Positions 46,657 through 55,142 of a stretch of 64,000 nucleotides of DNA are shown here, in pieces (the first letter of the stretch is position 1; each line of letters starts with the position of its first letter). The notes beneath the pieces are model-generated. The model was not told where the DNA came from, made no database searches, and saw only the letters and a program-made list of their open reading frames with translations. The DNA comes from Pseudofulvibacter geojedonensis. Its GTDB lineage: Bacteria > Bacteroidota > Bacteroidia > Flavobacteriales > Flavobacteriaceae. The stretch covers positions 124,001-188,000 of the forward strand of contig NZ_JBHTJM010000006.1 of NCBI RefSeq assembly GCF_042675745.1, given 5' to 3'. Made by a program: the position numbers and the translations under genes.

Positions 46657-46686
46657 TTACCACTTTTTTCCACAAAACCCCACTTT
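46657..46686 (-). promoter_or_regulatory. Probable MraZ operator: three tandem 10-bp GTGG boxes
   Basis: On the minus strand three directly adjacent decamers read AAAGTGGGGT, TTTGTGGAAA and AAAGTGGTAA. Each has (A/T)3-GTGG at 10-bp period, matching the Mollicutes MraZ box (AAAGTG[G/T]N3) and the spacing of TGGG repeats in E. coli. A fourth GTGG (GAGGTGGTAA) lies at 46698-46707. Confidence 0.75.
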
Positions 46687-46947
46687 GTTAATAAGTTTTA
46701 CCACCTCCCAGTTATTTTAAGCTAAAATCAAGTTAATGAGCTTGTTAAAAACTAAAAAACCTTAAATATTTTACAGATATTTCTTTCTTTTTTGACTTGA
46801 AAAGGAGCTAACAAAAACTAATTATTAAAAAAACTAATGATAACTAGTAAATAGTTATATTTGTGGGTTATATAAAACGAATGCATTTGTTATTAACAAC
46901 AAATGAAATAACAAGAGCCTTATAAAGGCATTGCAAGCTAATATTAA
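46687..46947. other. Divergent intergenic region before the hydrolase gene
   Basis: Apart from the MraZ boxes and the -7 box at 46856 I see no gene or structured RNA. A fourth GTGG box lies at 46698-46707, and a small dyad ACAAATG..CATTTGTT near 46882-46905 sits in the hydrolase leader. Confidence 0.4.
46856..46863 (+). promoter_or_regulatory. Bacteroidota -7 box (TATATTTG) for the hydrolase gene
   Basis: Exact TAnnTTTG match 84 bases before the start at 46948. Confidence 0.5.
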
Positions 46948-47712
46948 ATGAAGTTTAGGTTAAAAAAAGAAAAGGAATTTAGTTTTTTAGAAACTGGGGA
47001 AGGAACTCCTATTGTTGTACTACACGGCTTAATGGGGGGCTTAAGTAATTTTGATGGTGTGACCGATTTTTTCCCTAAAAAAGGGTATAAAGTAATTATT
47101 CCAGAGTTACCTATTTATACTATGTCTTTACTAAAAACCAATGTAAAAAGTTACTCTAATTACTTAAAAGACTTTTTAGATTTTAAAGGGCTAAATAATG
47201 TAATTTTATTAGGAAACTCTCTTGGCGGACATATAGGTTTATATTTTTCTAAATCGTATCCTGAGTATGTTAAAGCATTAGTAATTACTGGAAGCTCTGG
47301 CTTATACGAAAGCGCTATGGGAGGAAGCTATCCTAAAAGAGGTGATTACGATTTTATAAAAAAGAAAGCTGAAGATGTTTTCTACGATCCGCGTGTTGCC
47401 ACAAAGGAAATTGTAGATGAAGTATATGAAACCGTTAACGATCGTAACAAATTAATTAGAACTTTAGCCATTGCTAAAAGTGCCATTAGGCACAATATGG
47501 CCAAAGACCTACCTAACATGAAGCAACCTACATGCATTATTTGGGGTAAAAATGATAATGTTACGCCTCCTGAAGTTGCTACTGAATTTCATGAATTACT
47601 ACCTGATTCTGATCTTTATTGGATTGATAAATGTGGACATGCTGCCATGATGGAGCACCCAGAAGAATTTAATAAATTATTAGATAGCTGGTTAACCAAA
47701 AGAAACTTATAA
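46948..47712 (+). CDS. Alpha/beta hydrolase
   Basis: 254 residues. Oxyanion-hole motif HGLMGG (26-31), nucleophile elbow GNSLGG with Ser91, acid in WGKNDNVTPPE and the catalytic His in CGHAAMMEHPEEF. No signal peptide, so cytoplasmic. Substrate not predictable. Precedes engB by 21 bases, likely one transcript. Confidence 0.88.
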   Translation: MKFRLKKEKEFSFLETGEGTPIVVLHGLMGGLSNFDGVTDFFPKKGYKVIIPELPIYTMSLLKTNVKSYSNYLKDFLDFKGLNNVILLGNSLGGHIGLYFSKSYPEYVKALVITGSSGLYESAMGGSYPKRGDYDFIKKKAEDVFYDPRVATKEIVDEVYETVNDRNKLIRTLAIAKSAIRHNMAKDLPNMKQPTCIIWGKNDNVTPPEVATEFHELLPDSDLYWIDKCGHAAMMEHPEEFNKLLDSWLTKRNL

Positions 47713-47733
47713 AAGTTCTTTTTATTCATAAAA

Positions 47734-48333
47734 ATGAAAATTAAATCTGCTGAATTCATAATTAGCAACTCAGAAGTTGCTAAATGTCCAAAAGACATGC
47801 TTCCTGAATATGCCTTTATTGGGCGTTCTAATGTTGGAAAGTCTTCATTAATAAACATGCTTACCAATCAGAAAAACTTAGCAAAAACTTCAGGAAAACC
47901 TGGAAAAACACAATTAATCAATCATTTTTTAATTAATAAAAATTGGTTTTTAGTTGATTTACCAGGATATGGATATGCAAGAGTATCTAAAAGCACGAAG
48001 AAGATTTTTCAAAAGTTTATTACTAACTATTTTGAAAAACGAAAACAATTGGTTTGTGCCTTTGTTTTAGTAGACTGTAGACATGAACCACAAAAAATTG
48101 ATACTGAATTCATGGAGTGGTTAGGAGTTAATCAAATTCCTTTTAATATTATATTTACTAAAGCTGATAAATTAAAACCTCAAGCTCTAAAAAGAAATAT
48201 TTCTAAATATCAAGAAATACTTCTTGAAACTTGGGAAGAATGCCCACAACACTTTATTACTTCTTCTAGTGATTATAGAGGAAAAGAAGAATTATTAAAT
48301 TATATAGAAGAAATTAATCAGAGTATAAAGTAA
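47734..48333 (+). CDS. engB: Ribosome biogenesis GTPase EngB (YsxC/YihA)
   Basis: 199 residues. G1 GRSNVGKSSLI, G2 region KTSGKPGKTQLIN, G3 DLPGYGYARVSK and G4 TKADKL are in order; the C terminus gives TSSSDYRGKEELL. Small GTPase required for assembly of the 50S subunit. Confidence 0.95.
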   Translation: MKIKSAEFIISNSEVAKCPKDMLPEYAFIGRSNVGKSSLINMLTNQKNLAKTSGKPGKTQLINHFLINKNWFLVDLPGYGYARVSKSTKKIFQKFITNYFEKRKQLVCAFVLVDCRHEPQKIDTEFMEWLGVNQIPFNIIFTKADKLKPQALKRNISKYQEILLETWEECPQHFITSSSDYRGKEELLNYIEEINQSIK

Positions 48334-48472
48334 ATGTTCTCATTCTATTTTACAAAACTTCTATAGTTCTTCTTTTTTAGTTTTTTAATAAAAAGTAAAA
48401 CCTTCTTATCGTTATTAAGGTAATTGAAACTCATTTTTTTAACTGTTGTTTTATTTCATAAAAAACAAACAT

Positions 48473-48480
48473 TACATTTG
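48473..48480 (+). promoter_or_regulatory. Bacteroidota -7 box (TACATTTG)
   Basis: Exact TAnnTTTG match 20 bases before the start at 48501; a TTG at 48446-48448 is a possible -33 element with a 24-base spacer. Confidence 0.5.
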
Positions 48481-48500
48481 CTAAGAATTATACTACAATT

Positions 48501-49256
48501 ATGCAAGCAAATAATATTGATGAAGTTTTATCTATTTTAGAAAACATTATTGACGAATCTAAACAAAATAATGATACTTTAGGGTATTTTGCAGCGCTTT
48601 ACAAAAAAGTTACTCGAAAAGTCAAAGAAGGGATTGACCAAAATTATTTTGATAACAATGAAAGGATGGAACTTTTAGATGTTGTATTTGCCAATAGATA
48701 TATTAAGGCTTATTATGACTATAAAGAACGTAGAGACATTACTAATTCTTGGAGTCAAGCTTTTTTACTATCTAAAGACTATTGGCCTATTGTTTTGCAA
48801 CATCTTCTTATAGGAATGAATGCACATATAAACTTAGATCTAGGAATTGCTACAGCAGAGGTATCTAAAAACCAAGATATTGAAGATTTACATGATGATT
48901 TTAATAAAATAAACCAAATACTTTCATCTTTAGTTAAAGAAGTTGAGGAAGAACTTTCTGCAATATGGCCTACACTAAAGAAAATACTTAAATACACCAA
49001 AAAAGTTGATAATTTCTTTGTTGATTTTAGCATGGAACTAGCAAGAGACGGTGCTTGGAACTTTGCCAAACAACTTCACAATACAAAACCCGTCGATTTA
49101 CAAAATACAATTAATACAAGAGATGAAAAAATTGCTCAAAAAGCTACTATTATTAGTAAACCCGGATTTGTTGTATCTCTATTATTTAGCCTTATAAGAT
49201 TAGGCGAGAAAGGAAGTATTACTGAAAAAATAACAGTATTAAATTCTCCAAATTAA
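48501..49256 (+). CDS. DUF5995-like protein
   Basis: 251 residues, no signal peptide, mostly helical. The block LQHLLIGMNAHINLDLGIATAEV resembles the uncharacterised DUF5995 family; its conserved His (NAHINLDLG) together with the HDDF segment and a late FAKQLHN could form a metal or active site. No function is known to me. It stands alone, with its own promoter-like box. Confidence 0.65.
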   Translation: MQANNIDEVLSILENIIDESKQNNDTLGYFAALYKKVTRKVKEGIDQNYFDNNERMELLDVVFANRYIKAYYDYKERRDITNSWSQAFLLSKDYWPIVLQHLLIGMNAHINLDLGIATAEVSKNQDIEDLHDDFNKINQILSSLVKEVEEELSAIWPTLKKILKYTKKVDNFFVDFSMELARDGAWNFAKQLHNTKPVDLQNTINTRDEKIAQKATIISKPGFVVSLLFSLIRLGEKGSITEKITVLNSPN

Positions 49257-49467
49257 ACAATTAAAACAACAGGGTCTACAATTTTCAACAACTAAAAAAA
49301 CCCAACATAAACAACTAAAATGCAACGAATTAAGAATTGCAAATGATTTAACATAAAATTATTTTACGTATCTTTACACTACCTACTTTATCAGTTAAGT
49401 TACTTTAAATTTAAGCCCTAGATTATTACTAATAAACATTTAGTACTAACCATTTAATTATCATGCT

Positions 49468-50133
49468 ATGAAATTTAAAGTATTACTCTTTTTATCATTT
49501 ATTTTATCCCCTATTTATTCACAAGTAGGAATTGGTACAACAAACCCTCAGCAACAATTACATATAAGTGGCTCTCAAACTGGCTTACAAACTTTAAGAA
49601 TAGACGACCTAGCTGTTACAACTGGAGGCACTAACCCTGGTGAGCTAACAACAACAATAATAAGTGCTAATAAGGCATTATATACAGATGCTAGGGGTGA
49701 TTTATATTCAAGATATATATTAGGTGATAATACTCAGAGTTTAATCATTTCTGGGAGTCAGAACATTAATGATACTAATTTAACAGACATTACAGGTGCG
49801 AGCATTACTTTCACACCAAGACATAGTACTGTATTTCTATCTTTCTCTGTTTCCGGAGATATTCCTGCTTCTTGTATAAATAGCAACACACAAGAATCCT
49901 GGTTTGCTGTGGGTGTATCTGTAAATGGAAGTAATATTGCTAACTTTTCTAGCATGTCTGCCAGCACCAACAGTAGCTCTAGCACCATAACTGTAGCTCA
50001 ATTACCTGTATCAGTATCAGCAGGAAGCCCTGTAACCATCAACTTACAGGGGAGAGATGGAGGAGCTGTACATGATTGTGGCTTTACAATAGATAGCACT
50101 AATTTAACCAGTTATATGACTATAACTGATTAG
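49468..50133 (+). CDS. Secreted QVGIGTTNP-type protein
   Basis: 221 residues. Signal peptide (MKFKVLLFLSFILSPIYSQ), then QVGIGTTNPQQQLHISGS, a start shared by many exported Bacteroidota proteins that continue as fibres or adhesins. The remainder looks like a beta sandwich (ITFTPRHSTVFLSFSVSGD, WFAVGVSVNGSNIANFS), perhaps C1q/TNF-like, with two cysteines that could form a disulfide. No type IX sorting domain is present at the C terminus. Stop overlaps that of gldC by 3 bases. Confidence 0.7.
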   Translation: MKFKVLLFLSFILSPIYSQVGIGTTNPQQQLHISGSQTGLQTLRIDDLAVTTGGTNPGELTTTIISANKALYTDARGDLYSRYILGDNTQSLIISGSQNINDTNLTDITGASITFTPRHSTVFLSFSVSGDIPASCINSNTQESWFAVGVSVNGSNIANFSSMSASTNSSSSTITVAQLPVSVSAGSPVTINLQGRDGGAVHDCGFTIDSTNLTSYMTITD

Positions 50134-50462
50134 GCCTTTAACTCTAATTTTTCAGCAAAATAATCACAAAAATCTTTCATTGTTAAAGCCATCCTTTCAT
50201 CTTGTGTAGCTCTTTCAAAAGACTCTGCCATACTTACTAGTGTTTGATGATAAAAAACTTTCATTTGATCTACTGGCATGTCTTTTGTCCATAAATCTAT
50301 ACGCAAAGATTCTTGCTTATCAGCATCCCATACCGATAACATTAATGCCTTTGCTGGTTGATTTTCTACACCACCATCTTTTGCGGTAAAGTTTAGTTTT
50401 TCTGGTACTCTATTTTCATCTAATTCGATTCCTAAAACTATTTCAGATTTTATATTTGACAT
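50130..50462 (-). CDS. gldC: Gliding motility protein GldC
   Basis: 110 residues, cytoplasmic, starting with SNIKSEIVLGIELDENRVPEKLNFTAKDGG and containing KALMLSVWDADKQESLRIDLWTKDMPVDQMK, which match GldC. In F. johnsoniae GldC is in an operon with GldB and improves gliding. The same arrangement is found here: its ATG overlaps the gldB TAA by one base. Confidence 0.93.
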   Translation of the reverse strand: MSNIKSEIVLGIELDENRVPEKLNFTAKDGGVENQPAKALMLSVWDADKQESLRIDLWTKDMPVDQMKVFYHQTLVSMAESFERATQDERMALTMKDFCDYFAEKLELKA

Positions 50463-51406
50463 TATCTTGCTGGTTTATACTTAGATTTATTAAACAATTC
50501 TTCTCCACTTATAGAGCATAATTCGCGCAAAGATACATCATTCTTTTTCATAAAAGAACGAACAATTTGCCAACCTATATATTTACCTAACATTCCTGGA
50601 GATTGATTGTCTATTTCTAAATAAAATTTAGAAAAAGGCGCCTCAGCTATAAACCTGTTAGATAAACTTTTATCTGTACTAAAGAGCATTTTATTTTCGA
50701 TAAAATAACTCCATATCATTCCTTCATTCGCTTTAGCCCAATCTAACTCACTTTGAGTATAACCTATTCTCTTATTTTCACTATCAAAAGGCATAAACAA
50801 GTCTTGTAAGTATAATATTTTACCAAAATATATCATTTGATCTCTAAAAGTTCTAGGTCGAACTTGAGATAAGAAACCTTTAGCATACACCGCAGAAACG
50901 TCTGAAATCAACTGCTCTTTGCTTAACTTTCTAGCTATATAGTTTGGTATTAAATCATAATACTTATGTTTTTCTCCAAGATAAGTATCTACAGAAACAA
51001 ACAATAAAGTATCTGCTAAAACCACTTTATTTCTATAATCTACACTAGATGTTAGAGTTATTACCTCAGGCTTTGTAAAGTTTGGAAAATAAAATTTAAT
51101 ATGCTTAAACAATAATTCTAAATCTTTTTTTTCTTGTTTAAAGTCTGGAAAAACTTTTAAAGATTCTTGTAGCATTTCTATAACCAAAGTATCTTTTTTA
51201 TCTGTTTCCCAATTTAGATCACTTAAATATGGATATTTAGTTTTTAACTTATCGAAATTTTCCTTTGGTGTATTTAAAAAGTCTTTTTCAAAACGTTTAA
51301 CCGTTAAATCCATTTCTATTTCAGAAATTTCTTTAGGAGTACTATACTCTTCTTTACAAGAAAGAAAAAATAAGCTTGACACTAATATTATAAATACATG
51401 CTTCAT
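50462..51406 (-). CDS. gldB: Gliding motility lipoprotein GldB
   Basis: 314 residues. Lipoprotein signal with Cys17 (SSLFFLSCKEE). The conserved fold YFPNFTKPEVITLTS..YLGEKHKYYDLIPNYIARKLSKEQL and the C-terminal SPGMLGKYIGWQIVRSFMKKN match GldB, essential for gliding and needed for stability of the Gld machinery. Its presence with PorT-like and GldC proteins implies a T9SS/gliding organism. Confidence 0.93.
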   Translation of the reverse strand: MKHVFIILVSSLFFLSCKEEYSTPKEISEIEMDLTVKRFEKDFLNTPKENFDKLKTKYPYLSDLNWETDKKDTLVIEMLQESLKVFPDFKQEKKDLELLFKHIKFYFPNFTKPEVITLTSSVDYRNKVVLADTLLFVSVDTYLGEKHKYYDLIPNYIARKLSKEQLISDVSAVYAKGFLSQVRPRTFRDQMIYFGKILYLQDLFMPFDSENKRIGYTQSELDWAKANEGMIWSYFIENKMLFSTDKSLSNRFIAEAPFSKFYLEIDNQSPGMLGKYIGWQIVRSFMKKNDVSLRELCSISGEELFNKSKYKPAR

Positions 51407-51539
51407 ACCAGTAATTGTTTCATTTTCAACGAAAAAAGGAAGATAAAATTTTATATATATGAGAATTAAGGCTATTTTCGTCCGCTGACAAATTTAGAAA
51501 ATTGATTTTCTATCAAAAAAGAATTAACATAAATATATA

Positions 51540-52334
51540 ATGCAAACAAAGAAAGTAGTTGAACATATTGTAAATTGGTTAAAAGAATATGCTACAAATG
51601 CTGGAGTTAATGGTTTTGTAGTTGGTGTTTCGGGGGGTATAGACTCTGCTGTTACATCAACACTTTGTGCTAAAACAGGTTTTCCAACTCTATGCATAGA
51701 AATGCCTATACACCAAGCAAAAAGTCATGTTACTAGAACTCAAGAACATATTGAGTATTTGAAAAAAAACTTTAACAATGTTTCTGACACTAGAGTTGAT
51801 TTAACACCTGTTTTTGAAGAGTTTAAAACAGAAGTTTCTTTAGAAGGCAAACAAGAGACTTTAGATATGGCTTTGGCTAACACTAGAGCTCGCTTAAGAA
51901 TGACTACATTGTATTATTATGCTGGTTTAAAAGGTTTATTAGTTGCTGGCACTGGAAATAAAGTCGAAGATTTTGGTGTTGGGTTTTACACAAAATATGG
52001 AGATGGAGGAGTCGATTTAAGTCCAATTGCCGATTTGTTAAAATCTGAAGTTTACTCTATTGCCAAAGAGTTAAATGTACCTGAAAGTATTCAAGTAGCA
52101 AAACCCTCTGATGGTTTATTTGGTGACGCTAGAAGTGATGAAGACCAAATTGGAGCTAACTATGATGAATTAGAGTGGGCCATGAAAATGCAAGAAAAAG
52201 GAAAAAGCATAGAAGATTTTACTGGTAGAGAATTAACTGTTTTTAATATATATATGAGTTATAATAGGCGTAACCAACACAAAATGTTGCCTATACCAAT
52301 TTGTGAAATTCCAAAAAATCTTAAAAAAATATAA
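51540..52334 (+). CDS. nadE: NAD+ synthetase (ammonia-dependent)
   Basis: 264 residues, without a glutaminase domain. ATP P-loop SGGIDS at 31-36, TGNKVEDFGVGFYTKYGDGGVDLSPIADL and KPSDGLFGDARSDEDQIGANYDELE are family signatures. Converts nicotinate adenine dinucleotide to NAD+. Divergent from gldB and followed by the regulator gene. Confidence 0.94.
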   Translation: MQTKKVVEHIVNWLKEYATNAGVNGFVVGVSGGIDSAVTSTLCAKTGFPTLCIEMPIHQAKSHVTRTQEHIEYLKKNFNNVSDTRVDLTPVFEEFKTEVSLEGKQETLDMALANTRARLRMTTLYYYAGLKGLLVAGTGNKVEDFGVGFYTKYGDGGVDLSPIADLLKSEVYSIAKELNVPESIQVAKPSDGLFGDARSDEDQIGANYDELEWAMKMQEKGKSIEDFTGRELTVFNIYMSYNRRNQHKMLPIPICEIPKNLKKI

Positions 52335-52353
52335 CAATTTGATTATTTTTTTA

Positions 52354-52361
52354 TAATTTTG
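52354..52361 (+). promoter_or_regulatory. Bacteroidota -7 box (TAATTTTG) for the regulator gene
   Basis: Exact TAnnTTTG match 87 bases before the start at 52448. Confidence 0.45.
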
Positions 52362-52447
52362 TAGGAATAATACTAAAGATGAATCCCCAAATTTCATTGA
52401 AACTTAATCCCAAATTAACGTTTCTTACTTAATAAAATTTATAGTAT

Positions 52448-53047
52448 ATGATTAATGTAGTAGTAGCCAATCATTTCCCTTTAATGCAAAAAGGGATATT
52501 AGCTTCTTTTGAAGGATCAAAAGAAATTAAAATTGTTAAAGTGGTTTCTAATGATGAAGACTTATTCAAAGTATTAGATTCCAAAAATGTTGACATAGTT
52601 TTACTCGAACTAGACTTACCTGCCACTAATGGATTTCAGGTATTGAAAAAATTAAAAAAAGATTATAGTGCTATTAAGCCTATTATTCTAACTTCTCACT
52701 CAGAAGAAATTTACTCTCTAAGCACTTTAAAATCTGGTGCTTTTGATTATTTAGAATATGATGTAACTCCTAGCATTTTAGAGCAAACTATTAAATACGT
52801 ATATACCAAAAAACGTATTATTATAGACACATCTAAAGCTAAAGGATTATTGCATAAAAAATTATCTAATAGAGAATTAGAAGTTTTAAGACTATTATCT
52901 TCTGGTAAGCGTAATATTGAAGTTGCTGAAGAATTGAATATCAACGAAAAAACAGTTAGTACATACAAAATGAGGCTGTTGAAAAAATTTGATGTCAGTA
53001 ATTTAGTAGACTTACTTAACAAAGTAAAAAACCTAGAGGTTTTATAA
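52448..53047 (+). CDS. LuxR/NarL-type regulator with degenerate receiver domain
   Basis: 199 residues. The N-terminal receiver-like domain (1-120) keeps the fold, but the acidic pair is Ala7-Asn8 (VVVANHFPL), the phospho-acceptor position is Glu54 (VLLELDLP) and the conserved Lys is Tyr104 (YLEYD). The C-terminal LuxR helix-turn-helix is normal: LSNRELEVLRLLSSGKRNIEVAEELNINEKTVSTYKMRLLKKF. It therefore probably binds DNA without conventional phosphorylation. No histidine kinase is nearby. A terminator follows at 53061-53108. Confidence 0.9.
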   Translation: MINVVVANHFPLMQKGILASFEGSKEIKIVKVVSNDEDLFKVLDSKNVDIVLLELDLPATNGFQVLKKLKKDYSAIKPIILTSHSEEIYSLSTLKSGAFDYLEYDVTPSILEQTIKYVYTKKRIIIDTSKAKGLLHKKLSNRELEVLRLLSSGKRNIEVAEELNINEKTVSTYKMRLLKKFDVSNLVDLLNKVKNLEVL

Positions 53048-53060
53048 ACACTTTAGATTT

Positions 53061-53108
53061 AGTATTATAAAAAAAGAGTGGCTAATGCCACTCTTTTTTT
53101 ATAATACT
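53061..53108. terminator. Perfect 22-bp palindromic terminator overlapping dnaG end
   Basis: Arms 53061-53082 and 53087-53108 are perfectly complementary around TAAT. The core AAAAAAAGAGTGGC / GCCACTCTTTTTTT is a bidirectional terminator. The outer 10 bp of the right arm are the dnaG stop and last codons, copied on the other strand in the left arm. Confidence 0.9.
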
Positions 53109-55060
53109 CTATTTAACTTTTCTGAAAGCACTTTTTTCAATCCTGTATAATCTATTATATTCTGCAGCACTTCTGTGTTCGATTCTTGAGCAGATATTTG
53201 TTGAGCCAACTCATCTATTTTTTTAGTTACTAAATACCTTCTAAGTGTTAATATATTTTCGTTGACCAATTGAGCTATTGTTTTGTCCTTTTGTTTAACA
53301 AAAATATTTTGTCTCTCCCAATCATGTAAAACATAACGCTCTTCATTCATTAAAATAGTAGTTACTTCATTTGCTAAATCTGGCTCTAATTGATTAATAA
53401 AGACATCTATTTGCAAGCTATCTTCTTGTTCTAAATTGCCCACTATTCTATAATACAAATTTTGAAATGTACTATTTGCAAAAGCCATTTCGTCTTCTTG
53501 TAAACTCAAATATATTTTTTTAAAAACAGTATTTTCTTCTACTTCTTTTTCTAGCTCTAAATCACCGTTATCATTTTCTTTTAAGTAATACTCATCAAAT
53601 TCTTCTTTTATGTCTCCATACAACAAAAGCATCTGAATAACTTTACGCTCTAATTCATATTGTTCATCAACTTTTTTTACTGCTGTATGTGTTTTATGCA
53701 CTACATTAAAAGCTTGTTTTTCTTGAGCTCTCCTATGTTCTTTTTGATTATTCCTGCTTTCTGTATTTGTTAATTGAGCTAATGTTGCAAACAACACTTC
53801 TTCAGAAATATTCATAATCCTCGAACATTCCTTGATATATAGTTCTTGTTTAATAGTGTCAGGTATTTTAGAAATACTTGTAACCATATCTCTAACAACT
53901 TCTGCTTTCTTTATAGGATCACTTGCTGATTCTTGAGTTAAGATATCTGCTTTGAATGAAATAAAATCTTTAGCATTTTCTTCTAAATATAAAACCAACT
54001 CTTCATAAGGTGTACGTTTTGCAAAAGAATCTGGATCTTCTCCCTCTGGAAAAGAACAAACCCTTACATTCATACCTTGCTCTAGAATTAAATCTACTCC
54101 TCGTAACGATGCTCTTAAACCAGCGGCATCGCCATCAAACAGTACTGTTATATTATTAGTTAACCTGTTAATGAGTCTAATTTGCCCAGGTGTTAAAGCC
54201 GTACCTGAAGAAGAAACTACATTTTCTATACCAGCTTGATGTAATTGAATTACGTCTGTATAACCCTCTACTAAAAAACAATTATCTTCTTTTGCAATTG
54301 CTTTTTTAGCTTGATACAGTCCATAAAGTACTTTGCTTTTGTGATAAATTTCACTTTCTGGAGAATTTAAGTATTTAGCTGCTTTTTTATCATTAGTTAG
54401 AATTCTACCTCCAAACCCCAATACTCTTCCGCTCATTGAATGTATTGGAAACAACACTCTTCCTTTAAAACGATCGAACTGTTTATTTTCTTTTACAATT
54501 GTTAAGCCCGTTTTATTTAGATAATCTAACTTATACCCTTTTTCTAAAGCCGATTTTGTAAAAGCTTCCCATTCATTAAGAGCATAACCCAGCTTAAACT
54601 TTTTGATTGTTTCTGGAGTAAAACCTCTTTCTTTAAAATACGTTAGACCAATAGCTTTACCTTGCTCATGAGTATGTAAGATATTAGAAAAGTACTGCTG
54701 AGCATATTCAGAAACCAAATACATACTTTCTCGCTCACTAGCTTGCTGCTTTTGCTCATCTGTTCGCTCGGTTTCTTCTATCTCAATATTGTATTTCTTA
54801 GCTAAATACTTAATTGCTTCAGGATAAGAATAATGCTCATGCTCCATTAAAAAGGCTACCACATTCCCCCCCTTCCCAGAAGAAAAATCTTTCCATATTT
54901 GCTTAACAGGAGACACCATAAAACTAGGTGTACGTTCATCTGAAAAAGGACTTAAACCTTTAAAGTTACTTCCTGCTTTTTTTAATTGAACAAAATCACC
55001 AATTACCTCCTCTAATCGAGCAGTTTCAAAAACTTGGTTTATGGTTGTTTGAGATATCAT
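53099..55060 (-). CDS. dnaG: DNA primase DnaG, zinc ligands lost
   Basis: 653 residues from the ATG at 55060 (MISQTTINQVFETARLEEVIGDFV); an upstream in-frame start would add nine atypical residues. The primase core is normal: TOPRIM EGYTD (264-268) and DGDAAG (308-313). The N-terminal CHC2 zinc-finger domain is present in full length, but the positions of E. coli Cys40, His43, Cys61 and Cys64 read Ser37, Ser40, Asp58 and Ser61 at identical spacing. Synthesises replication primers. C-terminal helicase-binding part is divergent, as usual. Confidence 0.94.
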   Translation of the reverse strand: MISQTTINQVFETARLEEVIGDFVQLKKAGSNFKGLSPFSDERTPSFMVSPVKQIWKDFSSGKGGNVVAFLMEHEHYSYPEAIKYLAKKYNIEIEETERTDEQKQQASERESMYLVSEYAQQYFSNILHTHEQGKAIGLTYFKERGFTPETIKKFKLGYALNEWEAFTKSALEKGYKLDYLNKTGLTIVKENKQFDRFKGRVLFPIHSMSGRVLGFGGRILTNDKKAAKYLNSPESEIYHKSKVLYGLYQAKKAIAKEDNCFLVEGYTDVIQLHQAGIENVVSSSGTALTPGQIRLINRLTNNITVLFDGDAAGLRASLRGVDLILEQGMNVRVCSFPEGEDPDSFAKRTPYEELVLYLEENAKDFISFKADILTQESASDPIKKAEVVRDMVTSISKIPDTIKQELYIKECSRIMNISEEVLFATLAQLTNTESRNNQKEHRRAQEKQAFNVVHKTHTAVKKVDEQYELERKVIQMLLLYGDIKEEFDEYYLKENDNGDLELEKEVEENTVFKKIYLSLQEDEMAFANSTFQNLYYRIVGNLEQEDSLQIDVFINQLEPDLANEVTTILMNEERYVLHDWERQNIFVKQKDKTIAQLVNENILTLRRYLVTKKIDELAQQISAQESNTEVLQNIIDYTGLKKVLSEKLNRVL

Positions 55061-55087
55061 ATAGAATGGGTAAAGATATAAAAACAA

Positions 55088-55122
55088 AAAACTTCGTTTA
55101 ACAATTAATTAAACGAAGTTTT
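55088..55122 (-). terminator. Terminator of the ECF sigma/OMP operon
   Basis: Perfect 14-bp arms AAAACTTCGTTTAA (55088-55101) and TTAAACGAAGTTTT (55109-55122); the minus strand continues with T-rich sequence. It lies 21 bases after the stop at 55143. Confidence 0.8.
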
Positions 55123-55142
55123 AATACACTTAAAATAGTTGA

